NCBI GenBank assembly: GCA_017450645.1
Contig: JAFSTE010000002.1
Coordinates: forward strand, 1 to 56,276
Length of the DNA: 56,276 nt
Source of the DNA: Eubacterium sp.
GTDB lineage: Bacteria > Bacillota > Clostridia > Oscillospirales > Acutalibacteraceae
Reading direction: 5' to 3'
Shown in pieces: positions 7,099 to 15,673 of this stretch. Numbering within the stretch: the first letter of the stretch is position 1; every line of letters starts with the position of its first letter. The notes beneath the pieces are model-generated. The model saw nothing but the letters and a program-made list of their open reading frames with translations. It did no database searches and was not told the origin of the DNA. The translations under genes were made by a program, and so were the position numbers.

Positions 7099-8601
7099 TT
7101 ATTTTTTAGTTGTTACAGTCTTTTTAGCGCTCCATGCACTGTAATATCTTTTACCATCAATCGTCCTGTATGCACGAACGCGAACATAATATTTTTTCTT
7201 AGCCTTAAGCTTTTTAACGGTAATGCTTGTTTTGGTAGTGCTCTTTTTGGTAGCGTCTTTGAACGAAGAGCTTGTGCCGTACTGAATCTGATAACCGGTT
7301 ATCTTAGCGTCGGAGAGCTTATTGATTTTTGCAGTAAAGCTCTTTGAGCCAGCCGAAACAGACGAAAGAGTTGTAGGTGCAACATTGATTTTGAAGGTCT
7401 TTGCTGCGCTGCCCTGATACAGATTCTTAAATGTAACGGTTACCTTACCTGTGCCGGGTTTGGTGTTATTTTTATAAACAACGCTGTAATTTGCCCTGTC
7501 AATTACATTGCCCCTTGTGTCCTTAACGGTAACAACAGGCTTTTTAGCTTTGCCGTTATAGGTGTATGAGGTGTTAGAGATTGTAACACTGCCGATTGCG
7601 TAAACAACAAATTTTACACTTCTGCCGCAAAGCTTGCAGATACCCTCGGCAACGCCGTTGTTGTCAAAGCTTGCTTTTACAACAGGCTCAATACTTTCGG
7701 CATACAGGCTGTGAATATCCTGCTTAACCAAATCACGGTATGCGTTAAGACCGATAAGCGCGTCCTTGGTTGCGTAAACGGGGTCATAATCTGCTGCAAA
7801 GCTGCCGTCGTCGGGGTTATGGAAATTCATAACAAGCATCTTGTAATAATTGTATGCGTTTTCAGCATCAAGTACTGACGCAAAGCCCGCAAGTGTTAAC
7901 GCAGTTGAGTCTGTATTAGCATTGGGCGTCCATTCGGAGCCGTACACGCCCCCTTCTACTGTGTAGGTTTTAAGAACAGAGCAAGCGTCTGCAATGTATT
8001 TTGCATAGTTTGAGTTATCTGCGACACAAGCAAGAGCAGCAAGGAACATACCCGTGTTGTCAGAGCTGAAACCCCAATAGTTAACGCCGCTGCCCATAAC
8101 ATAATAGTTTTTAATAAATGCATTGGCAATCGTATTTGCAAAGCTTATGCCTGCTGCCGCTTTCATCGCAAGGCGAAAACAGTATGGGTTATCAATAACG
8201 GAAACGTTAAAGCTTTCAAAAAGCTCAACAAAATTTCTGCCGTAAAAATCGGCGGGGTCGTTACCCATTTCTCTGAGTGCGAGGATAATTGCAGCTACCT
8301 CATAAATACCTTTAATATCGCTTTCGCTGCCGGTTTTGTAAGCGTCATAGTTATTCTTTACACGCTCTGCATAATCATTTTCGTAAGCCGAGTAATCAAT
8401 ACCCGCATCAACAAGCGTGTAAAAATCGACATAGCTGATTTTTGCCATATCGCTGTTTGCAACTACATAGTCGCTTGCGCCGCTGATGATGTCCGCAAGT
8501 TCTTCCATTTCGGGAGTAGACTTTGCCTGTGCGGTGAATGTTGCGCTGATGCTCATAATAAGCATCATAAGCGCGAGGGTGAGTGATAATACTTTTTTCA
8601 T
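7099..8601 (-). CDS. Secreted alpha/alpha-toroid protein with FN3-like tail, B12-riboswitch controlled
   Basis: 500 residues. Signal peptide: MKKVLSLTLALMMLIMSISA with a cut near AQAKS. Residues about 150-300 carry the repeat style of prenyltransferase/squalene-cyclase-like toroids: an FLAALA helix, GGVYGSEW then DSTALTLAGFASV, and PDDGSFAADY then ATKDALIGLNAY. This is the pattern also found in transcobalamin/intrinsic-factor-like domains. A CxxC pair (CKLC near 320) follows, then a YNGKAKKPVVTVKD beta-sandwich and a C-terminal FN3-like module ending YYSAWSAKKTVTTKK. A cobalamin riboswitch lies directly upstream, so the protein is probably made when B12 is scarce. A role in B12 capture is inferred. 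Confidence 0.75.
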   Translation of the reverse strand: MKKVLSLTLALMMLIMSISATFTAQAKSTPEMEELADIISGASDYVVANSDMAKISYVDFYTLVDAGIDYSAYENDYAERVKNNYDAYKTGSESDIKGIYEVAAIILALREMGNDPADFYGRNFVELFESFNVSVIDNPYCFRLAMKAAAGISFANTIANAFIKNYYVMGSGVNYWGFSSDNTGMFLAALACVADNSNYAKYIADACSVLKTYTVEGGVYGSEWTPNANTDSTALTLAGFASVLDAENAYNYYKMLVMNFHNPDDGSFAADYDPVYATKDALIGLNAYRDLVKQDIHSLYAESIEPVVKASFDNNGVAEGICKLCGRSVKFVVYAIGSVTISNTSYTYNGKAKKPVVTVKDTRGNVIDRANYSVVYKNNTKPGTGKVTVTFKNLYQGSAAKTFKINVAPTTLSSVSAGSKSFTAKINKLSDAKITGYQIQYGTSSSFKDATKKSTTKTSITVKKLKAKKKYYVRVRAYRTIDGKRYYSAWSAKKTVTTKK

Positions 8602-8614
8602 TTTATACCTCCGA

Positions 8615-8644
8615 AAAATAAAAATTTCTGCCTAGGGCAGAAAA
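8615..8644 (-). terminator. Riboswitch expression-platform terminator
   Basis: On the minus strand TTCTGCC, loop CTA, GGCAGAA (8642-8626) is followed by a U-rich run (8624-8615), just before the GGAGGT ribosome site. Reading through or stopping here would decide expression of the secreted toroid gene. Its 5' arm repeats a segment inside the aptamer (8724-8732). Confidence 0.7.
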
Positions 8645-8699
8645 GGGTACGACGAAAAAACGCATTCACCCGTACTCTCCCTTGCCCAAGAGTGTGAAT

Positions 8700-8847
8700 A
8701 TAATTGCAGCTCGTCTCCCGACTTAGGGCAGAGCGTATCGCCTTCTCAGTTTCCCAATGGCAAATGATACGCCGTAACGCCAAATACGGTAATGGCTGTT
8801 GCGCAGGATTCGCACCTGCTTCCGTTAGCTGTAACCTTGCGAAAAAC
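8700..8847 (-). promoter_or_regulatory. Cobalamin riboswitch
   Basis: The minus strand carries the landmark elements in order: CGGAAGCAGGTGCGAATCC (about 8823-8805), a CAACAGCCATTACCGTA segment matching the core after it, and the B12-box-like AAGTCGGGAGACGAGCTGC (about 8724-8706). This matches the known cobalamin aptamer layout (GGAA..GGTG..AATCC..; GGAGAC). It begins right after a strong promoter and ends about 100 nt before the toroid gene, with a terminator between. Confidence 0.88.
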
Positions 8848-8876
8848 ATTATACCACAAGTGTTAGCATTGTGCAA
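8848..8876 (-). promoter_or_regulatory. Strong promoter of the riboswitch transcript
   Basis: Minus-strand TTGCAC (8871-8876), 17 bp, TATAAT (8848-8853), with an extended TGG just before the -10. The -35 abuts the stop codon of rlmH, so the toroid gene is its own transcription unit. Confidence 0.8.
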
Positions 8877-9356
8877 CTACTTGTGGTATTTTGAATTATT
8901 TGATATTGATAACGCTCTGTATATTTGTTCAAGAAGTATTACACGCATAAGCTGATGCGGGAACGTCATTTTAGAAAACGAGAGCTTTATTTTGCCGAGC
9001 GCCTTTACCTCGTCTGTCAAACCGAACGAGCCGCCGATAACGAAAGTTATTTGTGAATACTCGAGCGAAAAGGATTCAAGCTTTTTTGAAAACGCTTCGC
9101 TTGTAAGCTGTTCCCCCTCTATACACATAGGGATTACGAGCGAGCCTTTCGGTATTTTAGAGATTATGTCCTGCCCTTCCTTTTGGAGCACCTGCGCAAT
9201 CTGCGAGGGCGAGGGATTGTCGGGGCATTTGCACTCATTAACCTCGATTATATTGATTTTCGCGTAAGCGTTTATACGCTTTGTATATTCTTCCACGGCA
9301 TCTTTAAGATATTTTTCTTTAAGCTTACCGACGGCGATAATATTAATCTTAATCAT
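8877..9356 (-). CDS. rlmH: 23S rRNA pseudouridine-1915 N3-methyltransferase
   Basis: 159 residues, the normal RlmH length. Starts IKINIIAVGKLKEKYLKD, as in the family. The SAM-binding knot region shows FVIGGSFGL (about 103-111), and the C-terminus has KLSFSKMTFPHQLMRVILL and EQIYRA. It methylates pseudouridine 1915 of 23S rRNA on the assembled ribosome. It overlaps the upstream walJ-like gene by 4 bp (ATGA), as commonly seen in Firmicutes. Confidence 0.95.
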   Translation of the reverse strand: MIKINIIAVGKLKEKYLKDAVEEYTKRINAYAKINIIEVNECKCPDNPSPSQIAQVLQKEGQDIISKIPKGSLVIPMCIEGEQLTSEAFSKKLESFSLEYSQITFVIGGSFGLTDEVKALGKIKLSFSKMTFPHQLMRVILLEQIYRALSISNNSKYHK

Positions 9357-10138
9357 AGCACAATCGCCCTTTCGCAGTTTTCGGGCGGAGATACTCTGAG
9401 CAGAAAATCGTAGTCCTCTTTAAAGCCCTGCGCGGTCAGCTCGCCGAGTGTGGTCTGGCGCGCGATGTCGGGGTGGTTATTCTCCCTTGACAGATGCGCG
9501 AGAACGAGCCTTGTTGTACCGCTTTTTACAAGCTCCGCGGCGAACTCGCTGCACGCCACGTTAGACAGATGCCCTACCTTTGAGAGAATGCGCTGCTTAA
9601 GATAGTACGGGTACGGTCCGTTTTGAAGCATAGTGATTTCGTGGTTAGACTCGAGGAACACAAGGTCTGTACCGTTTAGCGTATTCCTCGCCGCCTCGGT
9701 TATGTAGCCCGTATCGGTGCAGACCGCAACGCTTCTGTCGCGCAGGTTAAGTCTGTAGCCGAGGCAGGCGGCGCTGTCGTGGCTGTTCTCAAACGGAACA
9801 ACCTCAATTCCGCCAAGCTCCATATTGCCGTCGATAACCTTAGCGTTCACCTTTTCGGTAACGCAGCCGTTATTTATCATAGCTTCAAGCACGCTGCCCT
9901 TTGCAAAAACAGGAATGCCGTAGCGCGAAGCAAGCACGCGCACGCCGCTGATATGGTCGGAGTGTTCGTGAGTTACGAAAATCGCGTCGAGCTCGCCCGC
10001 GTCCTCGCCGATACTTAAAAGGGCGTTTTCGATACGCTTTGCGCTGACGCCCGCGTCAATCAGCACCTTAGTGTCCGCGCTGCTTACGAATATTGAATTG
10101 CCGCTGCTCCCCGAAAAGAGCTGACATACCTTTGCCAT
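9353..10138 (-). CDS. walJ: Metallo-beta-lactamase-fold hydrolase, YycJ/WalJ type
   Basis: 261 residues. The metal-binding motif THEHSDH lies near residues 56-62. The N-terminus QLFSGSSGNSIFV is typical of the YycJ/WalJ group, which is linked to the WalRK system and DNA processing in Bacillus. The gene is paired with rlmH, an arrangement seen often in Firmicutes, and overlaps it by 4 bp. A GGTGG ribosome site precedes the ATG at 10138. No walRK genes are in the window. Confidence 0.82.
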   Translation of the reverse strand: MAKVCQLFSGSSGNSIFVSSADTKVLIDAGVSAKRIENALLSIGEDAGELDAIFVTHEHSDHISGVRVLASRYGIPVFAKGSVLEAMINNGCVTEKVNAKVIDGNMELGGIEVVPFENSHDSAACLGYRLNLRDRSVAVCTDTGYITEAARNTLNGTDLVFLESNHEITMLQNGPYPYYLKQRILSKVGHLSNVACSEFAAELVKSGTTRLVLAHLSRENNHPDIARQTTLGELTAQGFKEDYDFLLRVSPPENCERAIVL

Positions 10139-10152
10139 AAATCCACCTATAC

Positions 10153-10177
10153 AAAAAGGGCGAAGAATTCGCCCTTT
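10153..10177 (-). terminator. Terminator after murA
   Basis: AAAGGGCGAA (10155-10164), 3-nt loop, TTCGCCCTTT (10168-10177). On the minus strand the stem is followed by a T-tract, fitting a terminator just after the murA stop codon. Confidence 0.75.
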
Positions 10178-10186
10178 AAATCTTAT

Positions 10187-11473
10187 TTAACCTGCGTTTT
10201 GCGCCGTTTTTTCTTCTCTTATTTCTACGCGCTCAATATCCGCGCCGAGCGAGGAGAACTTAGCTACAACATCCTCATATCCTCTGTCGATATAATTAAT
10301 ATTCTCAACAGTGGTTGTACCGTCCGCAACAAGTCCCGCAATAATCATAGCGGCGCCTGCACGAAGGTCGGTAGCCTTTACCTTAACGCCCGTCAGCCTG
10401 TCAACGCCCTCGATAACGGCGGTTTTACCGTCTACCTGAATGTTAGCGCCCATTCTGAGGAGCTGGCCCACATACTGGAAACGGTTATCCCACACGCTCT
10501 CGGACAAAATGCTCGTACCGTTTGCGATAGCGAGAAGCACCGCCATCTGCGGCTGCATATCTGTCGGGAAGCCGGGGTGAGGCATAGTTTTAACATTACA
10601 TTTAGTAAGCGGCTTAAAGCGCGTTACGCGAACGGCGTCGTCGTACTCGATAATCTCTGCACCCGCTTCTTCGAGCTTAGCGCTGATGGATTCAAGGTGC
10701 TTAGGAATTACATTCTTAATAAGCACATCGCCGCCGCAGGCAGCAGCCGCAACCATATATGTTCCCGCCTCAATCTGGTCGGGGATAATCGAATAAGTGC
10801 AGCCGTGCATCTTCTCTACGCCGCGGATTTTAATAACGTCGGTACCTGCGCCTCTTACATCCGCACCCATCGAGTTAAGGAAGTTTGCAAGGTCAACTAT
10901 ATGAGGCTCTTTAGCCGCGTTTTCGATAACGGTAAGTCCCCTCGCAAGAACAGCCGCAAGCATTACATTAATTGTAGCGCCAACGCTTACCTGGTCCATA
11001 TAAACCGAAGCGCCGACCAGCTTGTCCGCCTTTGCGGAAACCATACCGTCAACGATGTCAACATCCGCGCCGAGCATTTCAAAGCCCTTGATATGAAGGT
11101 CGATAGGTCTTACGCCGAAGTTACATCCGCCGGGCATAGCAACCGAAGCCTTTTTAAACCTGCCGAGCATTGCGCCGATAAGGTAGTAGCTCGCTCTGAA
11201 ATGCGAGGTAAGCTCATACGGCACGCTCTGATAGCTGAGGTTTGCGGTGTTAATCTCTATAGTATCTCTGTTAATAAGCTTAATTTCGGCACCCATACTG
11301 CCGAGAATTTCTATAATAAGCTGTACATCGCTGATTTGAGGAATATTTTCTATTCTTACAGCGTCGCCCGCAAGAATAGCGGCAGGAATAATAGCAACAG
11401 CCGCATTCTTTGCGCCGCTGATATTAACTTCACCAAACAGCTCATGTCCGCCATTGATTACAAAATTTTCCAA
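10187..11473 (-). CDS. murA: UDP-N-acetylglucosamine 1-carboxyvinyltransferase
   Basis: 428 residues, full length. Catalyses the first committed step of peptidoglycan synthesis by moving enolpyruvate from PEP to UDP-GlcNAc. Seen: substrate Lys in NISGAKNAAVAIIPA (about residues 18-32), and the catalytic Cys in MPGGCNFGVRPIDLHIKG (about 112-129), the fosfomycin-reactive residue. The start is TTG at 11473 with AGGGGGA upstream; no in-frame ATG fits better. It ends at its own terminator. Confidence 0.95.
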   Translation of the reverse strand: MENFVINGGHELFGEVNISGAKNAAVAIIPAAILAGDAVRIENIPQISDVQLIIEILGSMGAEIKLINRDTIEINTANLSYQSVPYELTSHFRASYYLIGAMLGRFKKASVAMPGGCNFGVRPIDLHIKGFEMLGADVDIVDGMVSAKADKLVGASVYMDQVSVGATINVMLAAVLARGLTVIENAAKEPHIVDLANFLNSMGADVRGAGTDVIKIRGVEKMHGCTYSIIPDQIEAGTYMVAAAACGGDVLIKNVIPKHLESISAKLEEAGAEIIEYDDAVRVTRFKPLTKCNVKTMPHPGFPTDMQPQMAVLLAIANGTSILSESVWDNRFQYVGQLLRMGANIQVDGKTAVIEGVDRLTGVKVKATDLRAGAAMIIAGLVADGTTTVENINYIDRGYEDVVAKFSSLGADIERVEIREEKTAQNAG

Positions 11474-11903
11474 AACACGTCCCCCTGATATTCGGGTTTA
11501 TTATATAATAAGTATGTAATAAATCAAATTATTCGGTAGCATTTGCTACATCCTATGTATTATACCAAAGTAAAGCCGCAATTTAAATAAAACCCTATTT
11601 ATTTTATCCAAAATGTAACTTCCATATACAGAAAAAAACAAGCAATTTTTCAAATTTAACAACAATATATTGTGTATTGTTGAAAAATCAAGAAAAATTT
11701 TCAAAATATTGGTGTTTTCTGCGGTAACAAAAAGGTAACATATAATTACAGCTTTGTCAATAGTTTTTATACCCAAAAATTGTTAAATTTTACTCATCAA
11801 ATATAGTGTCAAAAACTAAAAAAAGATGTGCAAGTATTGACTTTGCGCCGTTTTTTATATATATTATACTAAAATAACTTATATTATATTTTAAGGCAAA
11901 ACT
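11474..11903. other. AT-rich divergent intergenic region (murA / nadB)
   Basis: 430 bp without a credible gene. A 76-codon minus-strand ORF (11546-11776) has no ribosome site or recognisable composition. An 8-bp inverted repeat CAACAATA (11660-11667) / TATTGTTG (11675-11682) is the only clear dyad. A nadB promoter lies at the right end. No known riboswitch pattern was recognised. Confidence 0.6.
11837..11865 (+). promoter_or_regulatory. Promoter of nadB-nadC
   Basis: TTGACT (11837-11842), 17 bp, TATATT (11860-11865), about 40 bp before the nadB start codon. Confidence 0.6.
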
Positions 11904-13229
11904 ATGGAAAAGCAAAGCTACATCAAAACTCAAACCGTTATTGTGGGCTCGGGCGTTGCGGGGCTGTTTACAGCGCTGTGTCTGCCGGAGGATATGGAAA
12001 TTCTCATAATAACTAAAGAAAACCTTAAGGACGCTGACTCCTACCTTGCACAGGGCGGCGTGTGCGTGCTTAAAAGCGTTGACGACTTCAGCTGCTACTA
12101 CGAGGACACAATGAAGGCGGGGCATTACGAAAACAATCCCGACGCGGTACGCGTTATGATTGAGTCCTCGCCCGACATTATCGGCACGCTGGTCGAGCTC
12201 GGCGTTAAGTTTGACACCGAGGACGGCGGCGAATTTGACTACACGCGCGAGGGCGCACACAGGCAAAACCGTATCCTGCACTACAAAGACGAAACCGGCA
12301 AGCAGATTACCGACGCGCTCTTATCTGTCGCAAGGTCGAGGAGGAACATCACCTTTGTAACTCAGACCACTATGATTGATTTTATCGAGTGCGACAACAC
12401 CTGCTACGGAATTGTGTGCGAGGACGAGTACGGCGAAATGGGCGCAATCCTCGCTAACGACATCGTGCTTGCAACGGGCGGAATAGGCGGGCTTTTCCTT
12501 AATTCTACCAACTTCCCGCATATCACGGGCGACTCGTTCGCGCTAAGTCTTAAGCACGGCGTAGAGCTTCAGGATATGAACTACATACAAATTCACCCCA
12601 CCACCCTTTACAGTAAAAAGAAGGGCAGACGCTTTTTAATCAGCGAGAGCGTACGCGGCGAGGGAGCAATTCTTCTTAACGAAAACGGCGAGCGCTTTAC
12701 GGACGAGCTTCAGCCGCGCGATGTTGTTACTAACGCAATCGTTGAGGAGATGAAAAAATTCGGCACGGACCATGTTTACCTTACCCTGCCTAATATGACA
12801 AGCGAGGAAGCTGCCAAGCGCTTCCCGAACATATTCGAGGCGTGTAAGGAAGAGGGCTACGACATCACAAAGGACAAGGTACCGGTAACCCCCGCGCAGC
12901 ATTATATGATGGGCGGAGTTAAGACCGACATTAACGGCGCAACATCTATGAAGCACCTTTACGCAGTTGGCGAAACCGCCTGCAACGGCGTTCACGGCAA
13001 GAACCGTCTCGCGTCAAACAGCCTGCTCGAAAGCCTTGTTTTCGCTAAGCGCGCAGCGGATTTGATTGCAAACGACAAGGACGAAAAGGGCGACGACTTC
13101 CCCGATGTTGACCTTAAGGCATATCCTAATAAGTACGAAATCCAAAAGGAATTTAAGGCGCTTATTATGGACGAAATTAAACGAAAGGACGAGGCTTTTT
13201 ATGATAAATGGTGTGACAATGAGAATTAA
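11904..13229 (+). CDS. nadB: L-aspartate oxidase
   Basis: 441 residues. Oxidises L-aspartate to iminoaspartate, the first step of de novo NAD synthesis. The FAD motif GSGVAGLFTALCL is near residues 13-25. Further family blocks are SYLAQGGVCV (about 48-57), HPTTLY (about 232-237), SESVRGEGAILLNENGERF (about 249-267) and NRLASNSLLESLVF near 374-387. The length is on the short side for NadB because the C-terminal helical domain is reduced. The nadC start lies inside its 3' end. No nadA is seen in the window. Confidence 0.92.
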   Translation: MEKQSYIKTQTVIVGSGVAGLFTALCLPEDMEILIITKENLKDADSYLAQGGVCVLKSVDDFSCYYEDTMKAGHYENNPDAVRVMIESSPDIIGTLVELGVKFDTEDGGEFDYTREGAHRQNRILHYKDETGKQITDALLSVARSRRNITFVTQTTMIDFIECDNTCYGIVCEDEYGEMGAILANDIVLATGGIGGLFLNSTNFPHITGDSFALSLKHGVELQDMNYIQIHPTTLYSKKKGRRFLISESVRGEGAILLNENGERFTDELQPRDVVTNAIVEEMKKFGTDHVYLTLPNMTSEEAAKRFPNIFEACKEEGYDITKDKVPVTPAQHYMMGGVKTDINGATSMKHLYAVGETACNGVHGKNRLASNSLLESLVFAKRAADLIANDKDEKGDDFPDVDLKAYPNKYEIQKEFKALIMDEIKRKDEAFYDKWCDNEN

Positions 13230-14058
13230 TGTTGATGATTATATCATTAACACTCTTAAAGAGGACATCACCTCCGAGGATGTTTCCACTAACGCCGTTA
13301 TGCCCGATAACAAAAGCGGCAGGGCTGACCTTATCTGTAAGCAGGACGGTATTATCTGCGGGCTTGATGTATTCGAGCGCACATTTAAGATACTCGACGA
13401 CTCCTCGCACTTTGAAGCTAATTTCAAGGACGGCGACGAGGTTAAAAAGGGCGAGATTATAGGCGTAATTTACGGCGATGTTAAGGCTATACTTTCGGGC
13501 GAGAGAACAGCGCTCAACTACCTTCAGCGTATGAGCGGTATCGCTACTATGACAAGAGAGTATGTAAACGAGCTTAAGGGCTACAACACCACCCTTCTCG
13601 ATACAAGAAAGACCACGCCTAATATGCGCCCGTTTGAAAAGCACGCGGTAACTGTCGGCGGCGCTACGAATCACCGCTATAATCTGTCGGACGGCGTACT
13701 GCTTAAGGATAACCACATCGGCGCGGCAGGCTCGGTAACAAACGCTATTAAAATGGCAAAAGCGTACGCGCCTTTCGTAAGAAAAATCGAAATCGAGACC
13801 GAAACGCTCGCTCAGGTGCAGGAAGCTATTGACGCCGGCGCGGATATCATTATGCTCGACAATATGGATAACGACACTATGCGAAAAGCGGTTGAGCTTA
13901 TCGACGGCAGAGCCGAGACCGAGTGCAGCGGTAATGTTACCAAAGAAAGATTAAAAGAGATTGCCGAAATCGGCGTTGACTTTGTATCCTGCGGTGCGCT
14001 TACGCATTCCGCACCGATTATGGATGTAAGTTTAAAAAACCTGACGGTTTTAGAATGA
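13201..14058 (+). CDS. nadC: Nicotinate-nucleotide pyrophosphorylase (carboxylating)
   Basis: 285 residues. Converts quinolinate and PRPP to nicotinate mononucleotide. Seen: GERTALNYLQRMSGIAT (about 101-117), LDTRKTTPNMRPFEKHAV (about 132-149), and NHRYNLSDGVLLKDNHI (about 157-173). Start at 13201 is preferred because GAGG sits 6 nt upstream; an internal ATG at 13219 also fits the family N-terminus. The gene overlaps nadB by 29 bp. A dispersed repeat begins only a few bases after its stop codon. Confidence 0.93.
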   Translation: MINGVTMRINVDDYIINTLKEDITSEDVSTNAVMPDNKSGRADLICKQDGIICGLDVFERTFKILDDSSHFEANFKDGDEVKKGEIIGVIYGDVKAILSGERTALNYLQRMSGIATMTREYVNELKGYNTTLLDTRKTTPNMRPFEKHAVTVGGATNHRYNLSDGVLLKDNHIGAAGSVTNAIKMAKAYAPFVRKIEIETETLAQVQEAIDAGADIIMLDNMDNDTMRKAVELIDGRAETECSGNVTKERLKEIAEIGVDFVSCGALTHSAPIMDVSLKNLTVLE

Positions 14059-14064
14059 TTGACC

Positions 14065-14211
14065 GAGCGTAGCGAGAAACTGATTTGGCGCCCCTGCTAA
14101 GGGGAGCTGTCACGAAGTGACTGAGGGGTAGTCACTCTCTTTATAGATTATGTTAAACTGAGCGACCATCCCTCCACCGCGAGCGGTCCCCCTCCCTTTA
14201 CCAAGGGAGGC
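14065..14211 (-). repeat. Dispersed hairpin repeat, copy 1 (inverted)
   Basis: Read on the minus strand it begins GCCTCCCTTGGTAAAGGGAG, continues through GGACCGCTCGCGGTGGAGGG and ACCCCTCAGTCACTTCGTG, and ends GGGGCGCCAAATCAG then CTCGCTACGCTC. Copies 2 (23910-24148) and 3 (45707-45870) share these blocks in the same order. Each block is a small palindrome, so the RNA would fold into several hairpins. Confidence 0.85.
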
Positions 14212-14232
14212 AATAATGTAAAGGAGAATTAT

Positions 14233-15006
14233 ATGCTATACAGACCTGAATATGACGAAAACGGTAAAAAAGTACTTTGCGAAATGAACGGCGTTAACGC
14301 CGATATGCTTATGGACATCTATGTAAAAAAGATGCAAAAGGGCGAAGTGCTTGACATAAACGAAAGTGAAAACGAAACGGCTGTGCTTCTGCTTTCGGGC
14401 AAGGTTAATTTTAAAATCGGCGATACGATTGACGAAACCTGCGAGCGTGAAAACCCGTTCCAAAAAACGCCGTACGCTGTACATTTTTCGCACGGCACAA
14501 GGGGCGTAATCACTGCTGTTGAGGACAGCGAAGTCCTTGTACAGATGACCGATAACGACAAGACCTGGGAGCCGCAGTTCTACAACCCCGACAACTGCCT
14601 CTATCAGCATTTCGGCAAAGGTCAGTGGGAGGGCACGGGCTACAGAATCGTGTCGACAATGTTCGACCTCGAAAACGCGCCGTACTCGAATATGGTAATG
14701 GGCGAGGTATTCAATCAGCAGGGCCGCTGGTCGTCATATCCTCCGCACCACCACCCGCAGCCGGAGCTGTATTATTATCAGTTTAACCCGTCGCAGGGCT
14801 TTGGCGCAGGCTTTGAGGGCGACACGCCGTACAAGACCGAAAACGGCACCTGCCTTTGCATAAGGGGCGGCAACGCGCACCAGCAGGTAACCGCGCCTAT
14901 GTACGAGATGTACTATGTATGGCTTATCCGCCACCTTGACGGCGACCCGTGGGAGAAAACACGTATCAACGACCCCGACCACGAATGGATAGTGAACGCA
15001 GATTAA
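14233..15006 (+). CDS. KduI/IolB-type 5-deoxy-glucuronate isomerase-like cupin
   Basis: 257 residues. The C-terminal cupin carries GRWSSYPPHHHPQPELYYYQF (about 165-184, quoted in part) and a second metal-binding GNAHQQVTAP, matching the IolB group that isomerises 5-deoxy-glucuronate in inositol breakdown. The N-terminal cupin half is more divergent. Ribosome site AAGGAG is 7 nt upstream. It is followed 1 bp later by a PHP-domain gene. No other iol genes are present, so a related sugar-acid isomerase role is also possible. Confidence 0.72.
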   Translation: MLYRPEYDENGKKVLCEMNGVNADMLMDIYVKKMQKGEVLDINESENETAVLLLSGKVNFKIGDTIDETCERENPFQKTPYAVHFSHGTRGVITAVEDSEVLVQMTDNDKTWEPQFYNPDNCLYQHFGKGQWEGTGYRIVSTMFDLENAPYSNMVMGEVFNQQGRWSSYPPHHHPQPELYYYQFNPSQGFGAGFEGDTPYKTENGTCLCIRGGNAHQQVTAPMYEMYYVWLIRHLDGDPWEKTRINDPDHEWIVNAD

Positions 15007-15007
15007 T

Positions 15008-15673
15008 ATGAAATACAAATACGAAATGCACTGCCACACCGAAATGGTGAGCCAGTGCGGAAAAACGCAGCCGGGCGACATCGTTAAGATGTACAAGGAT
15101 AAAGGGTATTCGGGAATAGTGCTCACCGAGCACTATTCCCCGCTGACCTTCGGGTTGAACAGCTACTACAAGCCGCAGCGACTTATTGAGTTTTACCTGT
15201 CGTCGTACTACGAGATGAAGAAGTACGAAACCGAGGATTTTAAAATCTTTTTCGGTATGGAGCTAAGGCACTATGCAACGGGCGCCGACTACCTTATCTA
15301 CGGCGTCGACCCCGATTGGCTGAGGCAGCAGGGCAACCTGCTTAAGCTGTTTGAAAAGCAGGTGTACGAGCTTATGCACGCGCAGGGCTACCTTGTTTTT
15401 CAGGCGCATCCGTTCAGACCGTACATACTACGGTGCAACCCTAAGTACATTGACGGTATTGAGATATATAACGGCAAATGCGACAAAAAAACTAACGACA
15501 AGGCTCAAAGATGGGCGGACAAAACGGGCAAGCTGATTGTGTCCGGCTCGGACTTTCACGAGGTACAAAACCTCGCGCGCGGCGGCATAATCACCGACCG
15601 CCCGATTAAGGACAACAAGGACCTTGTTGAGCTATTAAAAGCGCAGGATTTTGAAGTAATAAAGACATATTAA
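15008..15673 (+). CDS. PHP-domain phosphoesterase-like protein
   Basis: 221 residues. Metal-binding landmarks of the PHP fold are visible: EMHCHTEMVSQCG (about 6-18), LTEHYSP (about 39-45), FQAHPFRP near 131-138 and SGSDFHE near 179-185. Such proteins hydrolyse phosphate esters, as in histidinol-phosphate phosphatase, but the substrate here is unknown. The gap to the IolB-like gene is 1 bp, so both are probably one unit. A strong terminator follows. Confidence 0.78.
   Translation: MKYKYEMHCHTEMVSQCGKTQPGDIVKMYKDKGYSGIVLTEHYSPLTFGLNSYYKPQRLIEFYLSSYYEMKKYETEDFKIFFGMELRHYATGADYLIYGVDPDWLRQQGNLLKLFEKQVYELMHAQGYLVFQAHPFRPYILRCNPKYIDGIEIYNGKCDKKTNDKAQRWADKTGKLIVSGSDFHEVQNLARGGIITDRPIKDNKDLVELLKAQDFEVIKTY

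Noticed and set aside
10199-11488. A 429-codon plus-strand ORF opposite murA
   Set aside because: It mirrors murA in the antisense frame. murA has full family motifs, and the antisense product has unnatural Arg/His/Asn-rich composition and no ribosome site.
11546-11776. A 76-codon minus-strand ORF between murA and nadB
   Set aside because: No ribosome site, AT-driven composition and no recognisable domain. The region is better described as non-coding.
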